The position numbers and the translations under genes were made by a program. This document shows, in pieces, positions 1 through 11,700 of a stretch of DNA of 64,000 nt. A model generated the notes under the pieces. The model was not told the DNA's origin. It was given only the letters and a program-made list of their open reading frames with translations, and ran no database searches. How positions within the stretch are numbered: position 1 is the stretch's first letter; the number at the start of each line of letters is the position of its first letter. The stretch is from Plasmodiophora brassicae (lineage: Eukaryota > Endomyxa: Phytomyxea > Phytomyxea > Plasmodiophorida): NCBI GenBank assembly GCA_036867785.1, contig CP145419.1, positions 620,001 to 684,000 on the forward strand, written 5' to 3'.

Positions 1-452
1 ACGACGAGCACTTGCAGGACAGCGTCGTGCCAGATTGTGTGCACGACCACTGCGCTTTCTGACACCCGATCATTCGGATGACGCTGGCCGACCGGCGGAT
101 AGGTCGCGTGCGTACGTACCTCTCCCATCAGGTCGTTGATGCTGTCGAGCATCCCGTGCGTCGTCGCCGATGGGTACATGCCCTCGCCGATCCAGTTCGC
201 GCAATCGGGGCACTGGGGACCCTGCCCGTCGAAGTTCGCCGCACACTGTGTGGCCGCGTACCTGGCCGCGGCCGCCGCCAGCGTATCGTTCCAGGTCAGC
301 CGCACCATCTGCGCCGCTGTCGGCACGACGTTGCCGCGAATGCTGTTCAGCAGGTCGACGACCTGCTGCGGCGTCACGCCGTCAATCAGCGCTTGCAACG
401 GGCCGGTTAGTACAGCTGTCGCCAGCAGCACCACGACCCATGCCAGGCGCAT
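1..452 (-). CDS. Secreted CAP-domain (SCP/PR-1-like) protein, cut by left edge
   Basis: The ATG lies at 452-450 and the frame stays open to the window edge, so the 3' part is missing. The start gives a typical signal peptide (MRLAWVVVLLATAVLTG) followed by LIDGVTPQQVVDLLN, the N-terminal helix of CAP domains, and then a Cys pair in CPDCANWIGEG, a pattern shared with its neighbours at 977-1264 and 1381-2890. A possible donor GTACGT follows the GEV codons near 108, the same place as intron 1 of the gene at 1381-2890. CAP proteins are extracellular Cys-rich domains with roles in lipid binding or host interaction in other eukaryotes; the specific role here is unknown. Family is confident from likeness to the fuller paralog; the gene structure past the donor is not. 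Confidence 0.7.
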   Translation of the reverse strand, partial: MRLAWVVVLLATAVLTGPLQALIDGVTPQQVVDLLNSIRGNVVPTAAQMVRLTWNDTLAAAAARYAATQCAANFDGQGPQCPDCANWIGEGMYPSATTHGMLDSINDLMGEVRTHATYPPVGQRHPNDRVSESAVVVHTIWHDAVLQVLV

Positions 453-976
453 GAGATTCCAGAGGTCGCCGCCGCCTACGAGGATATTTGCTGACGACCC
501 CGATCGATTCGCGAAATCATACAGTGACGTTTGCCACGTGCCCGGGTTGGGCGTGCACCTTCTTGACCTACACTGATTCACGGACACACTCCTCAAGAGA
601 GCAACCTGTAGGAGGGGGTGGCGAGCCGGCGACAAGCGCACGGCCAGGTCTATCGTCCGACGACTACCTAGAACGACGATACAGCGCCTTCCTACAGCCC
701 GACTTCGTATATAGATGCGGCCCGGCTCCAGGTTCCGCTGCGCTTGCCATAGCTTCCTGACCGAACTTGTCGTTGGCGAATGACTTGCGAACGCCCGTCC
801 CTGTAACGTCACACTTGTGGTAAGACGGTCCCCTGTGCTAGATCATCACTGAACTCTGGCAAGGCGCACCCTGCCTAAATGGCTGTGCTGGACCTGGAGA
901 TGGATTTGCGAGCGACCGAGTGGGGGCGGCGATAGGCTGGCCTCCGGCCCCCCCAGATGGCGTCCGAATTCGAATC
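453..976. other. Intergenic stretch with no gene seen
   Basis: No convincing coding region. It contains the upstream region of the CAP gene that starts at 452, and the region just past 977 where the neighbouring CAP copy loses its frame. I searched the minus strand for the second, Cys-rich CAP exon and found none. Confidence 0.5.
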
Positions 977-1264
977 TTACGGCACCTCGGCATCGGCGAT
1001 CCAGCTGACGCAACCTGGGCAGCTGGGTCCTGGCCCGGCCAAGAAGTCTGCCGAGCACTTTGTCGAGGCGTAGCTGGCCGCCGCGGCCGCCAGCGTCTCG
1101 TTCCATTCCAGTTTCACCATTTTCGCTGCCGTCGGCACCACGCCCGCCCGGGCCCTGTTCATCAGATCGACAACCTGCTGTGGCGTAACGCCATCGATCA
1201 GGGCCTCCATTGGGGAAGCCAGCATCAGCAGTGCTGAAACCAGCAATGCCCATGCCGGCGACAT
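977..1264 (-). pseudogene. Truncated CAP-domain paralog
   Basis: ATG at 1264-1262 opens a signal peptide (MSPAWALLVSALLMLASP) then LIDGVTPQQVVDLMN, very like both flanking CAP genes. The reading ends in a stop right after WIADAEVP, about 95 residues in, where the intact paralog continues for another 20 codons before its first intron. No matching second exon with the conserved Cys/Trp core is seen down to 600. Either a short secreted N-terminal CAP fragment is still made or this is a decaying copy; the second seems more likely because the conserved CAP core is missing. Confidence 0.6.
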
Positions 1265-1380
1265 ATATTCCTGGTCAGGCTGTCGGATAGATATTTCTTT
1301 CTCGCGACCCACACGGTCGTACCTAAACAGTACGCATGACGTGCGCGGGCGTTCCAGGCAAACTCTTCACGATTCATTGG

Positions 1381-2890
1381 TCAATTCAGCTCTGGTTCGG
1401 TCATGCCCACGAACGTCGCTCCCCGGCCGAACTCCTCCCTGGCGACGTACCGAGCCTGTGCGTTGCGAATCGCTTTCGGCAGAGGCGCCTGCCGATAGGG
1501 CGGGCTAGACGCGGCGTCGGAGTCGTGCTCGGATAGTATATCGACCGTTGGCCCCAACGGCGGGCCTGACAACGATGGGCTGTGAAACACGGGCCCCGTA
1601 CCCAACCCGATGGGTGCACCCCGCCAGGTGAGCGTATCGACGCCGTTCCGCATTGCAGGACCCCGATCCACCTGCCTGGCCAGCCTGCAATTCCACACGA
1701 CCGCCGCGACGATCGCTGAGGTGACCGCGGCGGCCCCGATCACGTACAGAAGCCCGTCCGCGAGACCGCCTCCGACGAGGGACGCTCCGGGGGCCGACGT
1801 GCCCCCCAGGTCCACAGGCGCGCCTCTGGAACTCGTCCACGTGGCACCGGATGCGCTTCTGGAACTCGTCCTCGCGGAACTCATCCTCGCTGTTGTCGGC
1901 ATCGCGTATTGTGTGCTGGCCTGGCTGGTCGCCTGCGTCGACGAAGCCACCGTGCTCCTCAGGGGCGTCGGCACCGACGTCGGCATCGGGTCGACGTGTG
2001 TCGTGACAGGTCGGCGCGTCAGGGTCGTGCGTTGGCGCCTCCCCCTAGTTGTGGTGGTGGTGGTGGTGGTGGTGCTCGTTCGCCTCCTGGAGGACGGCGG
2101 CCCCCTTGCGTGAAGCGTCGTTGTCGGCCGCTTCGTGCATAAACCGTTGACGCAGACGGGGAAGGCGGCGGGGCAGGTGCCCCGCATGCACGACGAGTTC
2201 GTCAGCGATGGCGTGTACGGGTGCGCATCGGACGTGGCCCCGTTGAATCTGCGAACCCATGTCGGTATCAGGACGGGTTGCCATGACGAACAGAGCGGCC
2301 GCCTCCCCCGTACACGCACGCGTACGCCTCGTATCCGCCGAAGCAACCAAACGAGGATGGCACATCCCCGCATCCGACGGCCGTCGCGGCGTCGCTGAGG
2401 ATCACGTTCCAGTCGTCGAAACAGAACTGGGCGTTGCACGCGCACGTCAGCGTGCCGGCCGACGTCGTGCACGACCAGTACGGTGCCTGCGCGCGCCGCA
2501 TGCCCACCTTAGTGTTACCGGAGGCAGGTCGCAGGAACGGTCGGGAGGGCGTACCTCGGCCATGAAGACGCCGGGGATGATGTCGAGGAACCCGCGCGTC
2601 GCATACGATGGCGGCTGCCCAGTCACGATCCATCGGGCGCAGCTGGGGCAGCTGGGCGTGGTTCCGTGCCGCCCGGTGCACCATGCGCCGGCGAACTTGG
2701 TGGCGGCGGCCGCCAGGCTGGCATCCCACTCCAGTTGCACCATTCTCGCGGCCGTCGGCACGGCGCTGGCCCGGATGCTGTTGAGCAGGTCGACGACCTG
2801 CTGCGGCTGCACGCCGTCCAGCATGGCGTCCAGTCGGAGTACAGATAGCAACAACGCACCCGTGCTCATCATCACCCGCGCCCCCCGCAT
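1381..2890 (-). CDS. Type I membrane CAP-domain protein with Thr-rich stalk
   Basis: Three exons: 2890-2555, 2486-2314, 2248-1381 (introns of 68 and 65 nt, GT-AG), about 458 residues. Exon 1 holds a signal peptide and the N-terminal CAP half (GVQPQQVVDLLNSIRA). Exon 2 holds the Cys/Trp core (PYWSCTTSAGTLTCACNAQF, then CGDVPSSFGCFGGYEAYACV), matching the CAP signature end C-x-Y/F-N. Exon 3 starts with a Cys-rich EGF-like stretch (NSSCMRGTCPAAFPVCVNGLC), then a Thr/Ser/Pro-rich stalk with a run of ten Thr codons, a membrane helix (GLLYVIGAAAVTSAIVAAVV) and a cytoplasmic tail of about 90 residues. So it looks like a cell-surface CAP protein on a glycosylated stalk. It is the only complete member of the local cluster and the only one where membrane anchoring can be seen. 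Confidence 0.8.
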
Positions 2891-2950
2891 GGTTTCGACA
2901 GGACCTGACCAGCAGCCGATATCCGGGTTCACGCCCGATATTCGCAACCG

Positions 2951-3618
2951 TCAATCGCGGCCTGTACCCCCCACCCTGAATCTCTCCATCCGTTTCGAAC
3001 GTGCGGGATGGCACCGCCGGCCGCCGTGGTTCCGAAGGCCCTGTTGTTGTTGAGCGCAGCGCTCTGCAGCGTCGCTGGGTACACGGCCGCCACAGGTGAC
3101 ATACGCGCCGACCGACCGACAAACCGTAGCAGTGGCGTGCCTGTGGAACAATGCCGCTGGTGATGACGTCCAGCATCGCGTTCCGCACCGTTGACGGGTC
3201 CACGACGTCGTTCGTCATGGCATCGAGGTTGTACCCGTCGCCGTGACGCCATCGATCAGCGCCTCCGCTTGTGCTGCTAGCAACGTGGCGGCCCCCAGCC
3301 ATGCCATCATCACCGTGCTAACAGAGTTCCTGTTGCGGCCAGGCTATATTCCCGGCCAGGACGCTGCTGCCGAGATATCGTCTGCGTCCTGGTTCGATCA
3401 GATAATCCCGGATCCGGCCTGGACATCGTCCCGGCACCCTGATTAAACGTAACCCTGGCGAAACCGCGTTCCGCCTTCGACGAGCCGACTTGTGCATTGC
3501 ATGCGGTGACTCTGCCGCCACAGATACTGTCTGACGCTTTTCTGGCGGGCCCAGAATGGGACAACGGTTGATGCTGTGGCGGGACGCCATCGGACAGCGC
3601 CCCCCAAACGAACAGCAA
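2951..3618 (-). pseudogene. Two degenerate CAP-gene relics
   Basis: At 3302 a Met opens a signal-like peptide ending QAEALIDGVT, the same junction as the intact CAP genes; the frame is then lost within about 35 codons. A second remnant, around 3600-3540, reads GLSRLLLLFVWGALSDGVPPQH, again resembling a signal peptide joined to DGVTPQQ. Neither can be followed into the conserved CAP core. They lie in the same orientation as the intact genes, as expected for decayed tandem duplicates. A short secreted protein assembled from small exons (a Cys-containing reading lies at about 3150-2955) cannot be ruled out. Confidence 0.45.
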
Positions 3619-3718
3619 CAGACGTGAGAGCCCGGTGAGACGTGCATCTGCAAGGTCGTCCGATTGAGTTTCGTTCGGTGTGTAGTCAGAAACCGGCGGT
3701 CAGCAACAGGATCGCCTG

Positions 3719-5928
3719 TCATAGCTCTGCCCGACCAGACTCGACATGCATCCTGTCGCTGCAGACATCGCCTTTGGACCATTGTCGCTTCTGGACGACC
3801 TCGTCTAGGCTTGCAAGAACACGCGCAATGGCGGCGTCGGTGGCGTTGTATTGCCCGGACCAGGATGCCGACAGTTCTGGAATGACGACAACGGCCGCGC
3901 CGACAGCAGCGGCGATATTCCCGAAACAATGGTCGACGGCCGGCGATAGTGGAAAGTAAATCAAGTCAGGGTCCTGCCGGGCGAACAGAAGATTCGCTAG
4001 ACCAGCACCGTGCGAACTGATCACGATGTCGGCCTTAGAAAACAGCGTCGCCTGCTCCAGCAAGGTTGCCGTGCCTTCGAACACGTGAAGACAGTGCGAT
4101 CCGACTCGGCCGCGAATGGCTTCGATAAGGCGGTTCTCGTTCAGTACCGTTCGGGAAGCTCGTGGGTTGCCCTTGCGAGATATGTAGACCACGTTCGGCG
4201 ATCTCGAAGAGTGACCCTCCATTACGCGAGACAGCACACTGTGCCTAACATGAAGCAATGCTCTGGCAGGAGGCTGGACAATCCTCCAATGGTCGCCTGG
4301 ATGCCCAGACAGCCCTAGACCAGGGACATCCCGCCAATCAACGCGATGGAGTATCTTGAAATGGTACACCTTCGTTCCGTGATCGAGACGGTGACGAGCG
4401 CCGCTGTCATAGTAAACGACCCGATCTTCTGGTAGGCCAAACGTCAATACAGCGTCACGGGCGAACGCGTTATCCGGCAGGAGAATATGATGATCAGGGA
4501 ACACGTGGATTCCGATTAATAGCATGGCGAGCCCTTCAACTAGCCAGTGATACCAGTTCTGGGTGTTGGCCGGCACGGCGGATACACACGGGTGGTCGAT
4601 GCGGATGATGTGTTGGTTGGCGCGAGTCCCACCCGTGTAGTCGGACGGCGGGGAAACGTGCGACGTAAAGAACGCCTTACTATCGGTGTAGAGCACACCA
4701 GATGATGACTCCATTACAACATTCGTTATGGTGGAAACAATGATTTGTTTCTCAGTAAACGAGGCGCGGAGGTCGGATCCATACAAGTGAGATTCGCGAA
4801 AGTTGTACACTTGCCCGGCCTGGGGGCCGCTCCAGGATTCTGGATCACCTAACACTTCAACAGAATCGGCAAAGTCGTCCCATGATTCCACGAAGACACG
4901 ATGCTTGGAAAGGGGGAGTTTGAGATTGACCTCGTTGACGTTTGCTCGATAGGCTTCACGATACGTTCGTGCCGCCTCGTCGTCCTTTGCAGGAGTTTGC
5001 ATCAGCGTCATAGCCAGCGAGAACAAGTTCGAGGACGTTGGTGCGTTTCGAACTGCGTCCCGCCGAAAGGCAATGGCCCGATCAATGGAACCCGTCACGA
5101 AGTTAACCTTCCCCATAAAGTCGTAGACATCATCGAGTAGGACAATAAGTTCATCGGGCGGCTGTTTTCGATCAAGCATTGCCAGCGATTTGGCTTTCTC
5201 GAGAGGTTTCACCGCTGCCGGGTAGTCGCCTTTGAGGACATGCATTCGCCCAATGTCCAGCCATGCCTGGGCGCTATTTGGCTGATGCTTACGATGCGCT
5301 CTACAGGCTCGATAAAGGAACCTATCATCGCCGCCGACGGCGCTTTCAAGCTCTGACAACGACACGTGTCAGCATGAGCATTGCAGACCGGGATTCGCCT
5401 ACCACGAATTGCGGCGTGGACATCGAGTGGATCGAGATGTCTCGCTTCCGCCACGTGTCGATTGATCAACAGCTGTCTCCGTTTCTCAACATGTTCTCCC
5501 CGTCGGGTAGCACTCTCATCGAGAAGAATGGCACAGAGCCGTCCGGCTATAACGCCTCTCGGCGTCGTTTGAACGAGGTTTACTTTGGGGTCCCGCCGAA
5601 AGCCTGCAAGCACCTCCCTGAGCTATACGGCCATGCAAACGCGATTTCACCAGACACCATCCATGTAAACAGATCGCGCCCGAGATCTATCGCCGACGCG
5701 TTCGAGCAGTGCGCCAGCATTGGCATAACCTTCAACGACGTCGGGGAACCGGTCGATCAGGTCGAGGAACCCGCCGATGCTGCCGGCGAGGTCGCCGGCG
5801 GACGCGCGCGCCGCTGCCCAACCCAGCAAATCTGCCGGCGACGGTCCCGACAGGGCGCGTGTGATGCCCAGCGGCACCAGTAGCGCGACCGCCACGTAAG
5901 ACGATAACGGCAGACGCCCATTCCCCAT
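3719..5928 (-). CDS. GT61-family (DUF563) glycosyltransferase with N-terminal TPR-like repeats
   Basis: Exons 5928-5658, 5603-5403 and 5352-3719; introns 54 and 50 nt; about 701 residues. The N-terminus is a signal anchor (LPLSSYVAVALLVPLGIT), giving a type II Golgi topology. Two helical TPR-like segments follow (SAGDLAGSIGGFLDLIDRFP... and NSAQAWLDIGRMHVLKGDYP...). The C-terminal 400 residues carry GT61 hallmarks: NWYHWLVEG and, later, VISSHGAGLANLLFA. The family includes plant xylan arabinosyl/xylosyl transferases and EGF-domain O-GlcNAc transferase; the donor sugar cannot be told here. The start at 5928 is chosen because it puts the hydrophobic anchor near the N-terminus; a longer in-frame extension upstream looks non-coding. 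It ends about 100 bp from the CAP relics. Confidence 0.85.
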
Positions 5929-6150
5929 CGTTTGCAGCGACGACCTACGCTGGCGAGTCCCGTGTCGCTGTCTGTCGCCGTCGTAATAGCATCGCCCTTT
6001 TGCCGCAACCAACGTGCCCGATCGTTTCGACGCAACGTACCCCCATTCAGTCGTGGACATCCTCATTATATTCAATAGCAGGCAAAACTGTCCTGATTTA
6101 TATGTGAAACGATACTGGTAGTACATCGAGGAGCGGCTGGTTTGGATTAT

Positions 6151-7761
6151 TCACGCTTCGCTTTGGACTTCTGATGCGACGATCGCCGGCAGCACCTGAG
6201 GGACGTAGAAAGGCAATCGTCAGAAGCGGGAACCGAGGGCAAGGAGCATACGGACTGACAAGGAAAACATTGAACGGACGGCGATGAAGAAGGTAATGAC
6301 GAAGGTGAAGAACAGCGTTTCGACAGTGACAAACGACTGGAGACCTTTGTGCAGGGAAGGAGAATCTAGGACAACCGAGTGAGTTGAAAAGTTCATACTG
6401 AATATGCACGCCCAACCTCTGATTTGCTGATGCAGGGAATCGACGGCTGATTCAAATGACGGGCGCCACCGTTTATGAACAGCATCGACCCAGTTGATTA
6501 CGCCGATGAGCACGGGTCCGGCATAGGGATGCCGACGCACACGTTTCATTACCGTCGCATAGTTGTCGGTTGCCAGCTTCCAACGCGATCGCATCCATTC
6601 GGGCAACGGCGACTCAACCGGACGTGTCGAGCGCAGCTCATCTATGAGCAAATGTCACAACGTGTTGCCTCTAGGAGGCCCACAAGACGTACCTAGGAAG
6701 TGTCCACACGACTTTGCCTTGGTCTCCAGGTCCGATACCGAAGACGTCAGCTGATCGACAATGTGCTTGTTCGCAGTCAGATCGTCTTGCGCTGAGCGCA
6801 GCAAGCTGGCAACGCTCGCAGCATCTTGAGCCGAGCCTACCGGTTCATTCGTTAGACATGCTCCATCGAGGTACGTAAACGTATCCGATGGCACCTTGTC
6901 GGATTTGGTGCAATTCTTTCCGAAACATGGCGATCTCTGCTTTGGCTTGCTCTAGCGAATTTGTTGCCTTTGAATGCGCGCGCTCTGCGATACTCTGGGC
7001 ATCTCGTAGATCCACCTACGCAGGCATCATGCGTTAGAATGCAAGACATATTTTCGGCTAGCATGCCGGCCGACATTGCTTTCGAGGGTATCCCTCAGAC
7101 GAGATTCTAGATCAGACAGCTGACGAACGAGACGATTTTCGATACCGGTCAAAATTTGCTGGACGTCGATCTCCTGATGTTGCGGCGATGGCGCAGAACT
7201 GTCGCCCACCTCCAAGCCTTCCTCATGACCGGAAGTGTCTTGTGCATGAGTGTGAGTTGTAGCATGAGAGGTTTTGCTATCGTGCTGTTCTGGAAGTTCT
7301 TGCGGTTGCGGAGGCTCCTCACGAGCCAGCTGATGGCCATCAGGCTGATCGTCGTGATTATGGTCGGTCGGCGGCGAATGCCTCGCCGCGTCCTCGAAAC
7401 GCTCCTCCTGAGCTGAACGCGACTCCACTTGATCACCACTTTGAGTTTCATCATGGACGGTTTCACTCGTGTGCTCTCCATGCAGTTCCGGTGGCTGCGA
7501 CACTTCCTCATGAGGCGTCGCAGCCTCAATACCATCACCCTGTTGACCTCCGTCAGAATGCTCAGTGGGTGCGGGTTCCTCGATCGCGGGCTCAGGCCAG
7601 CTAGGCGGGGCACCATCCTCCGGCACCGGTTGCTGCACGCCATCCTGGGCGTTTCCAGCAACGACTTCGCCTGGTGGCACGCCGATGGCGCCGTCATGGC
7701 ACAGCACCATCGTGGGGATTGCGGCCAGCACGACGACGACTACCCATCTCGGCAACGCCAT
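6151..7761 (-). CDS. Secreted/membrane acidic coiled-coil protein, family not recognised
   Basis: Five exons proposed: 7761-7075, 7015-6895, 6836-6693, 6641-6256, 6195-6151 (introns 51-60 nt, branch points CTAAC/CTGAC visible), about 460 residues. A signal peptide (MALPRWVVVVVLAAIPTMVLC) leads into a 180-residue acidic, Glu/Gln/His-rich, low-complexity stretch. Coiled-coil segments follow (IENRLVRQLSDLESRLRDTL; then ARSKATNSLEQAKAEIAMFR and AQDDLTANKHIVDQLTSSVS). Near the C-terminus is a hydrophobic helix (ETLFFTFVITFFIAV) and a short tail. This suggests a single-pass secretory-pathway membrane protein with a lumenal coiled coil. The first donor could also be at 7047, giving a 32-nt intron; the 59-nt choice fits the other introns better. 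Confidence 0.6.
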
Positions 7762-8049
7762 GCTGCGCGGACAAATGCGCTTCGCGACTCACGAGTCACG
7801 AGGTCTGTTCTCAGTTCTGGCTTTGGAGAAGTCTGTGTAGGTAGAATATGTCCACCTGGGAAACGCGTCCGGAAATACGGTCCATCGTGAACCCAGAAGA
7901 TGGGCTCACCGAATGACGTCGGCGTAGGAGCCGTTCCCGTCCAGTCGGGTCACGCGACCGCGTGCCTACCGACGATGCACCTGTCGCCAGTCGGCGCGGT
8001 CTACGTGGCCGGGTTGCCGAGGCAGCCGTTGCACGACGCCCGACAGACG
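7762..8049. other. Intergenic region, no gene seen
   Basis: Lies upstream of the minus-strand gene starting at 7761 and downstream of the minus-strand gene ending at 8050. A short plus-strand open frame begins near 7900 but has no family likeness and no recognisable splice structure. Confidence 0.4.
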
Positions 8050-8630
8050 CTACGTGCGCGCGGCTTCGACATGACGACGATTCTGGGAGCTGCCATCCGT
8101 TGTCGGTTGAGTCGCGGGTACCTTCGGCGTCATGTGCGTGCCGAATGTGGGAAAGTAAACGAAAAGAAACAACGCGTATGAAAGTGAGCGCTGAAGGGAA
8201 ATAGTACTTACCAGGGCAGATCCGGAGCTGTCCGGGTTCTTCCGTGTCAAGACCACATCCAGATTCGATCTTCCCACGGCTGCGCTGATCGAGAGACGAG
8301 AAAGATTTGCCTGCATCGCCAGACTTGCCAACACGGCGACTTCATTGGACGTCATCTTGTGCCGTCCCATTGTCGTGAACTCTAAGGCGCTCGCTTTTAT
8401 TGATTCCCAAGCTTCGCTCGCCAAGGACACCATGCTGCCGATGGCAACTGGGCTTGCAGGCTCGTCCAGAGGCGCGTCCATTCTGCGGCGTTCTGGCCCT
8501 GGTGACGGGATACCCGATACCGTGGTAAGGTAAGCAATACATGTCCCGGATGCAGACGACCTTTTAGGACCTGGTCCAGATATAGGGCGCGCTCTATGAT
8601 GTAGCACTGATGCAGTGCAAAAAAGGCCAT
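8050..8630 (-). CDS. Small histone-fold protein, CENP-S/MHF1-like
   Basis: Exons 8630-8561 and 8498-8050 (62-nt GT-AG intron). The first helix (FFALHQCYIIERALYLDQ), a long central helix (SMVSLASEAWESIKASALEF), a short loop (MGRHKMTSNEV) and a last helix (AVLASLAM) follow the CENP-S/MHF1 histone-fold pattern of helix, long helix, H-A-K-R-like loop, then E-D-V plus helix. CENP-S pairs with CENP-X in kinetochores and at stalled forks with FANCM. The match is by pattern only; another histone-fold family is possible. The C-terminus is uncertain: a perfect donor GTAAGT at about 8209 would splice to an acceptor near 8083 in the same frame, removing about 42 residues. It is transcribed away from the kinesin-6 gene. 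Confidence 0.45.
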
Positions 8631-8797
8631 GTCCAGTCACAGACGCGTGGGAGTGCCCGCCAATTTCAAAACACGTTTCGACGGATTTCGGCGGCGAGTG
8701 CGTGACAAGTGACAACAGAGCGAGCCATCGCGGTCACGTGTAGAGGTGCCGATCTGCTGCGACGACGGTGGGCCCGGACGGCTCCCCGATAAACGAC
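8631..8797. promoter_or_regulatory. Shared divergent promoter region
   Basis: Only 167 bp separate the ATG of the histone-fold gene (8630, minus) from the ATG of the kinesin-6 gene (8798, plus). Both promoters must lie here or overlap the first exons. No clear TATA box was seen. Confidence 0.4.
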
Positions 8798-11700
8798 ATG
8801 TTCTCGCCGACGCGGCCGCCTGCGCTGGTCAAACGCCGCGCTCCCGCCGACAGCGATGGGGACGATGATGACGAACGACAGCAGTCGTCGATTCGGAAAT
8901 TGCAATTCACCACGCAAACCTGTATGACACCAGGGCGTGCCATTAAGCGCCGCAACGTTTCGCCTGAATCCGTCAAGGTAAATGCTTGCATATGGCGTCA
9001 ACTGTTGCCCCCCTGATTTGCTGGGAAGGTGTTCCTGCGCGTTCGTCCGCACCCATCGTCGACAATGGAGATTGCCGACGATGCGACCCTTCGCGTGCAG
9101 AACCCCTCCAGCGGCGGTGTAGATACCTACACCTTCACGAGAATATTTCGTGGGACGGCAACTCAGGATGATGTTTACAAGGCGACCACCGAGCCTCTCG
9201 TCGAATCGCTGTTCGACGGCCGGAATGCACTAATATTCGCCTACGGGATAACATCTTCTGGGAAAACCCATACAAGTATGGATAGACTCAGTGCCACAAT
9301 ACTGTGTGCTCACCGTTGGCCGTTTTGTGAACCAGTTCAAGGGACGGAATCGGATCCGGGCGTCTTACCGAGAGCAATCGAGGCCGTTTTCAGACGCATC
9401 GCAAGTTCGGGTGCGAACATCGACGTGTACGCCAGCTATATCGAAGTCCACAACGAGAACCTGATCGATTTGCTGCCCGAGGGTGGCATTGTTACCGAAC
9501 AGCGCAAACCGTTGTCACTGGTCACATTGAAGAATGGGCACGTGTTTGTCAGGTATACCGACATTGCCAATTCCGCCAGGTGTGAAACTTATTCAGGCAC
9601 GGCATCACAGAGGTCTTCAGGAAGTCCGGATAGAAAGCGTGGACGATGCAAGACTCGTCCTAGCTGAAGGGCAACGACATCGGCAAGTCGCAGAAACGTC
9701 CCTCAACGCAGCGTCTAGCCGGTCGCACTGCCTGTTCTCGTTGAAGCTCGTTCGATCCGGAGCTGACAAAGATACCGATGGAATAATCGGCAAGTTGTGC
9801 ATCGTCGACCTAGCCGGATCTGTAAGTGAGCTGCTTTTATTTCGAAGACTCATCCACTTGATGTCAACGCTGTCGGGTGCTCAGGAACGACTCTCGCGGA
9901 CGAAAGAGAACTGCGAGCATCGATGTCGCGAGACGAATAACATCAACAAGTCGTTGATGCAGTTGGGGCGCTGCCTTGAGGTTGTGCGTGCCAATCAGGC
10001 GCAACCCAAGTCTCGAGCTCGTCCCGTCCCGTATGTTGGATCAGCTTATTGTTACCCGAGTAGTACATTGAACACAGTATCTTCATAGGTGGCGAGATTC
10101 TAAAATAACTCGACTGTTTAAAGACTACCTTGTTGGAGGATGGGGACGAACGGTTATGATCGCGACCGCCAACCCCGATCCTGCGGATCGAGATGAGACC
10201 TGCCGTGCACTGAAGTTTGCCGCTCTGGCATCTGAAATCGACAACACTCCTCGGGTAAAGCATTCCGGAGTGGACGGCGTCAAGAATTCATGTTAACATC
10301 GTCCCAGGTGGATTGCAACCGCGCAGAACCAGCTTCGAAAGATAAGTTAGACGCCGGCAGCAATGACGAAGATGACGACGACGAAGAAGGTAACGATTAC
10401 GACGAAGAAGGCTTGCTGGACAAGATCTACGAACTCAAACTTGAATTACTTGCGAGCGAGCGCCGGTAAGCATCCAGATGATCGATTAACGTTGTGTAGT
10501 CATTGTCGTGTTAGATGCTGCTCAATGGAGCAGGAGATCCGCGATCAAGTATCCAATGAAATGATGGCGCAAGCGGCACGACTGGAAGCAACGTACAATG
10601 CGCAACTCGACGAAGAAGCCCAGAGAGTTCGCGAACTCGCCGATCGACGCTTGGCAATCTGGAAACGCCGCGTTCTTGACGGGGCTGATGGCAGAAGTGT
10701 TAACGTTGAGCAAGCTGTCCAGTGCGCCGTCCAAGAAGTCAGTTTCGTTCTGCGAGGACTCTTTCCGAAATCTATCCACTGATTGTCGCGCAATCTGCAG
10801 GTTCAGGAAGAATCGGACCGCAAATTGGTGTCCATGCAGAAGGATCTTGTGAGGTAAGCTGTTTGAGTTCACGAACATGCGCAGAATTTGATGGCCGGGT
10901 TTCCAGTGCGGCGAAAGCTAGAGAGACATTGCAGGAACTCCTCAACACAGCCCATGCCGAGTTGGATGGCGCGAACGCGACAATTTGTCAGATGCAGGCT
11001 GAAAGTGCCGACCAAGTTGAACTCGCCGAACATCTCAGAGCCGTCGAGGCCCAGCTCGTCGAATGCAGAGCCCGTCTCGCCAGCGAGGGGCAGACAGCGG
11101 ATGATCTGAGGCTCGCACTTGAAGAGCAGCGGCGAGTGTCCGCAATGGAGCGTCAGCATGCGAGCAGCGCAAAGAAGACCATTTCCGACTTGGAGCAGGC
11201 GCGCGATGTCCTTGAGCAGCGCCTAGCTGAGGCAGAGAAGCGTGAGGGCATGTTCCGTCAAAGATATGATGTGAATCAAAAGAAGGTTCGTCGATCCGAA
11301 CCGTCAATGACTGGCGTGAACAAATGTTCGCTAGGTGTCCGGTCTGGAGAAGAAGCTAACGGCTGCACAGAACGAGGTGGAAAAACTTCGTCGTGAAGCA
11401 TCAGCCCAGGCCGACCTTGTTCGAGAGTTGGAGTCAGCGAAAACAGCGAATGATTCGGCTCTCAACGCGCTCCACGATCAACTGGGCGTAGCAAGGGATG
11501 AGGCTCGAGCACATTTGGAAATGGTCGTGAAGCTGCAGGACGATATTGCTGTAAGACCGGACCTTCTGGCGTTATGATAACTACGTCAGCCTCCGCCTAA
11601 TCGACTCGCAGGCTCGCGATGGCAGGCTCGAAGCTCAAATGAAGCAAGTTCACGATCTGGGCCAGCTGACCGCAACACAAGGACAGTCGATCGCTGCATA

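Noticed and set aside
2045-2110. Poly-His-encoding frame on the minus strand
   Set aside because: It is the same repeat that encodes the Thr run of the CAP membrane protein read in another frame.
1610-2113. 167-codon plus-strand frame
   Set aside because: Antisense to the third exon of the CAP membrane protein, with Val-rich shadow composition.
9276-9335. Apparent frame break in the kinesin motor after the P-loop
   Set aside because: Explained by a normal 60-nt GT-AG intron that restores THTIQGT.
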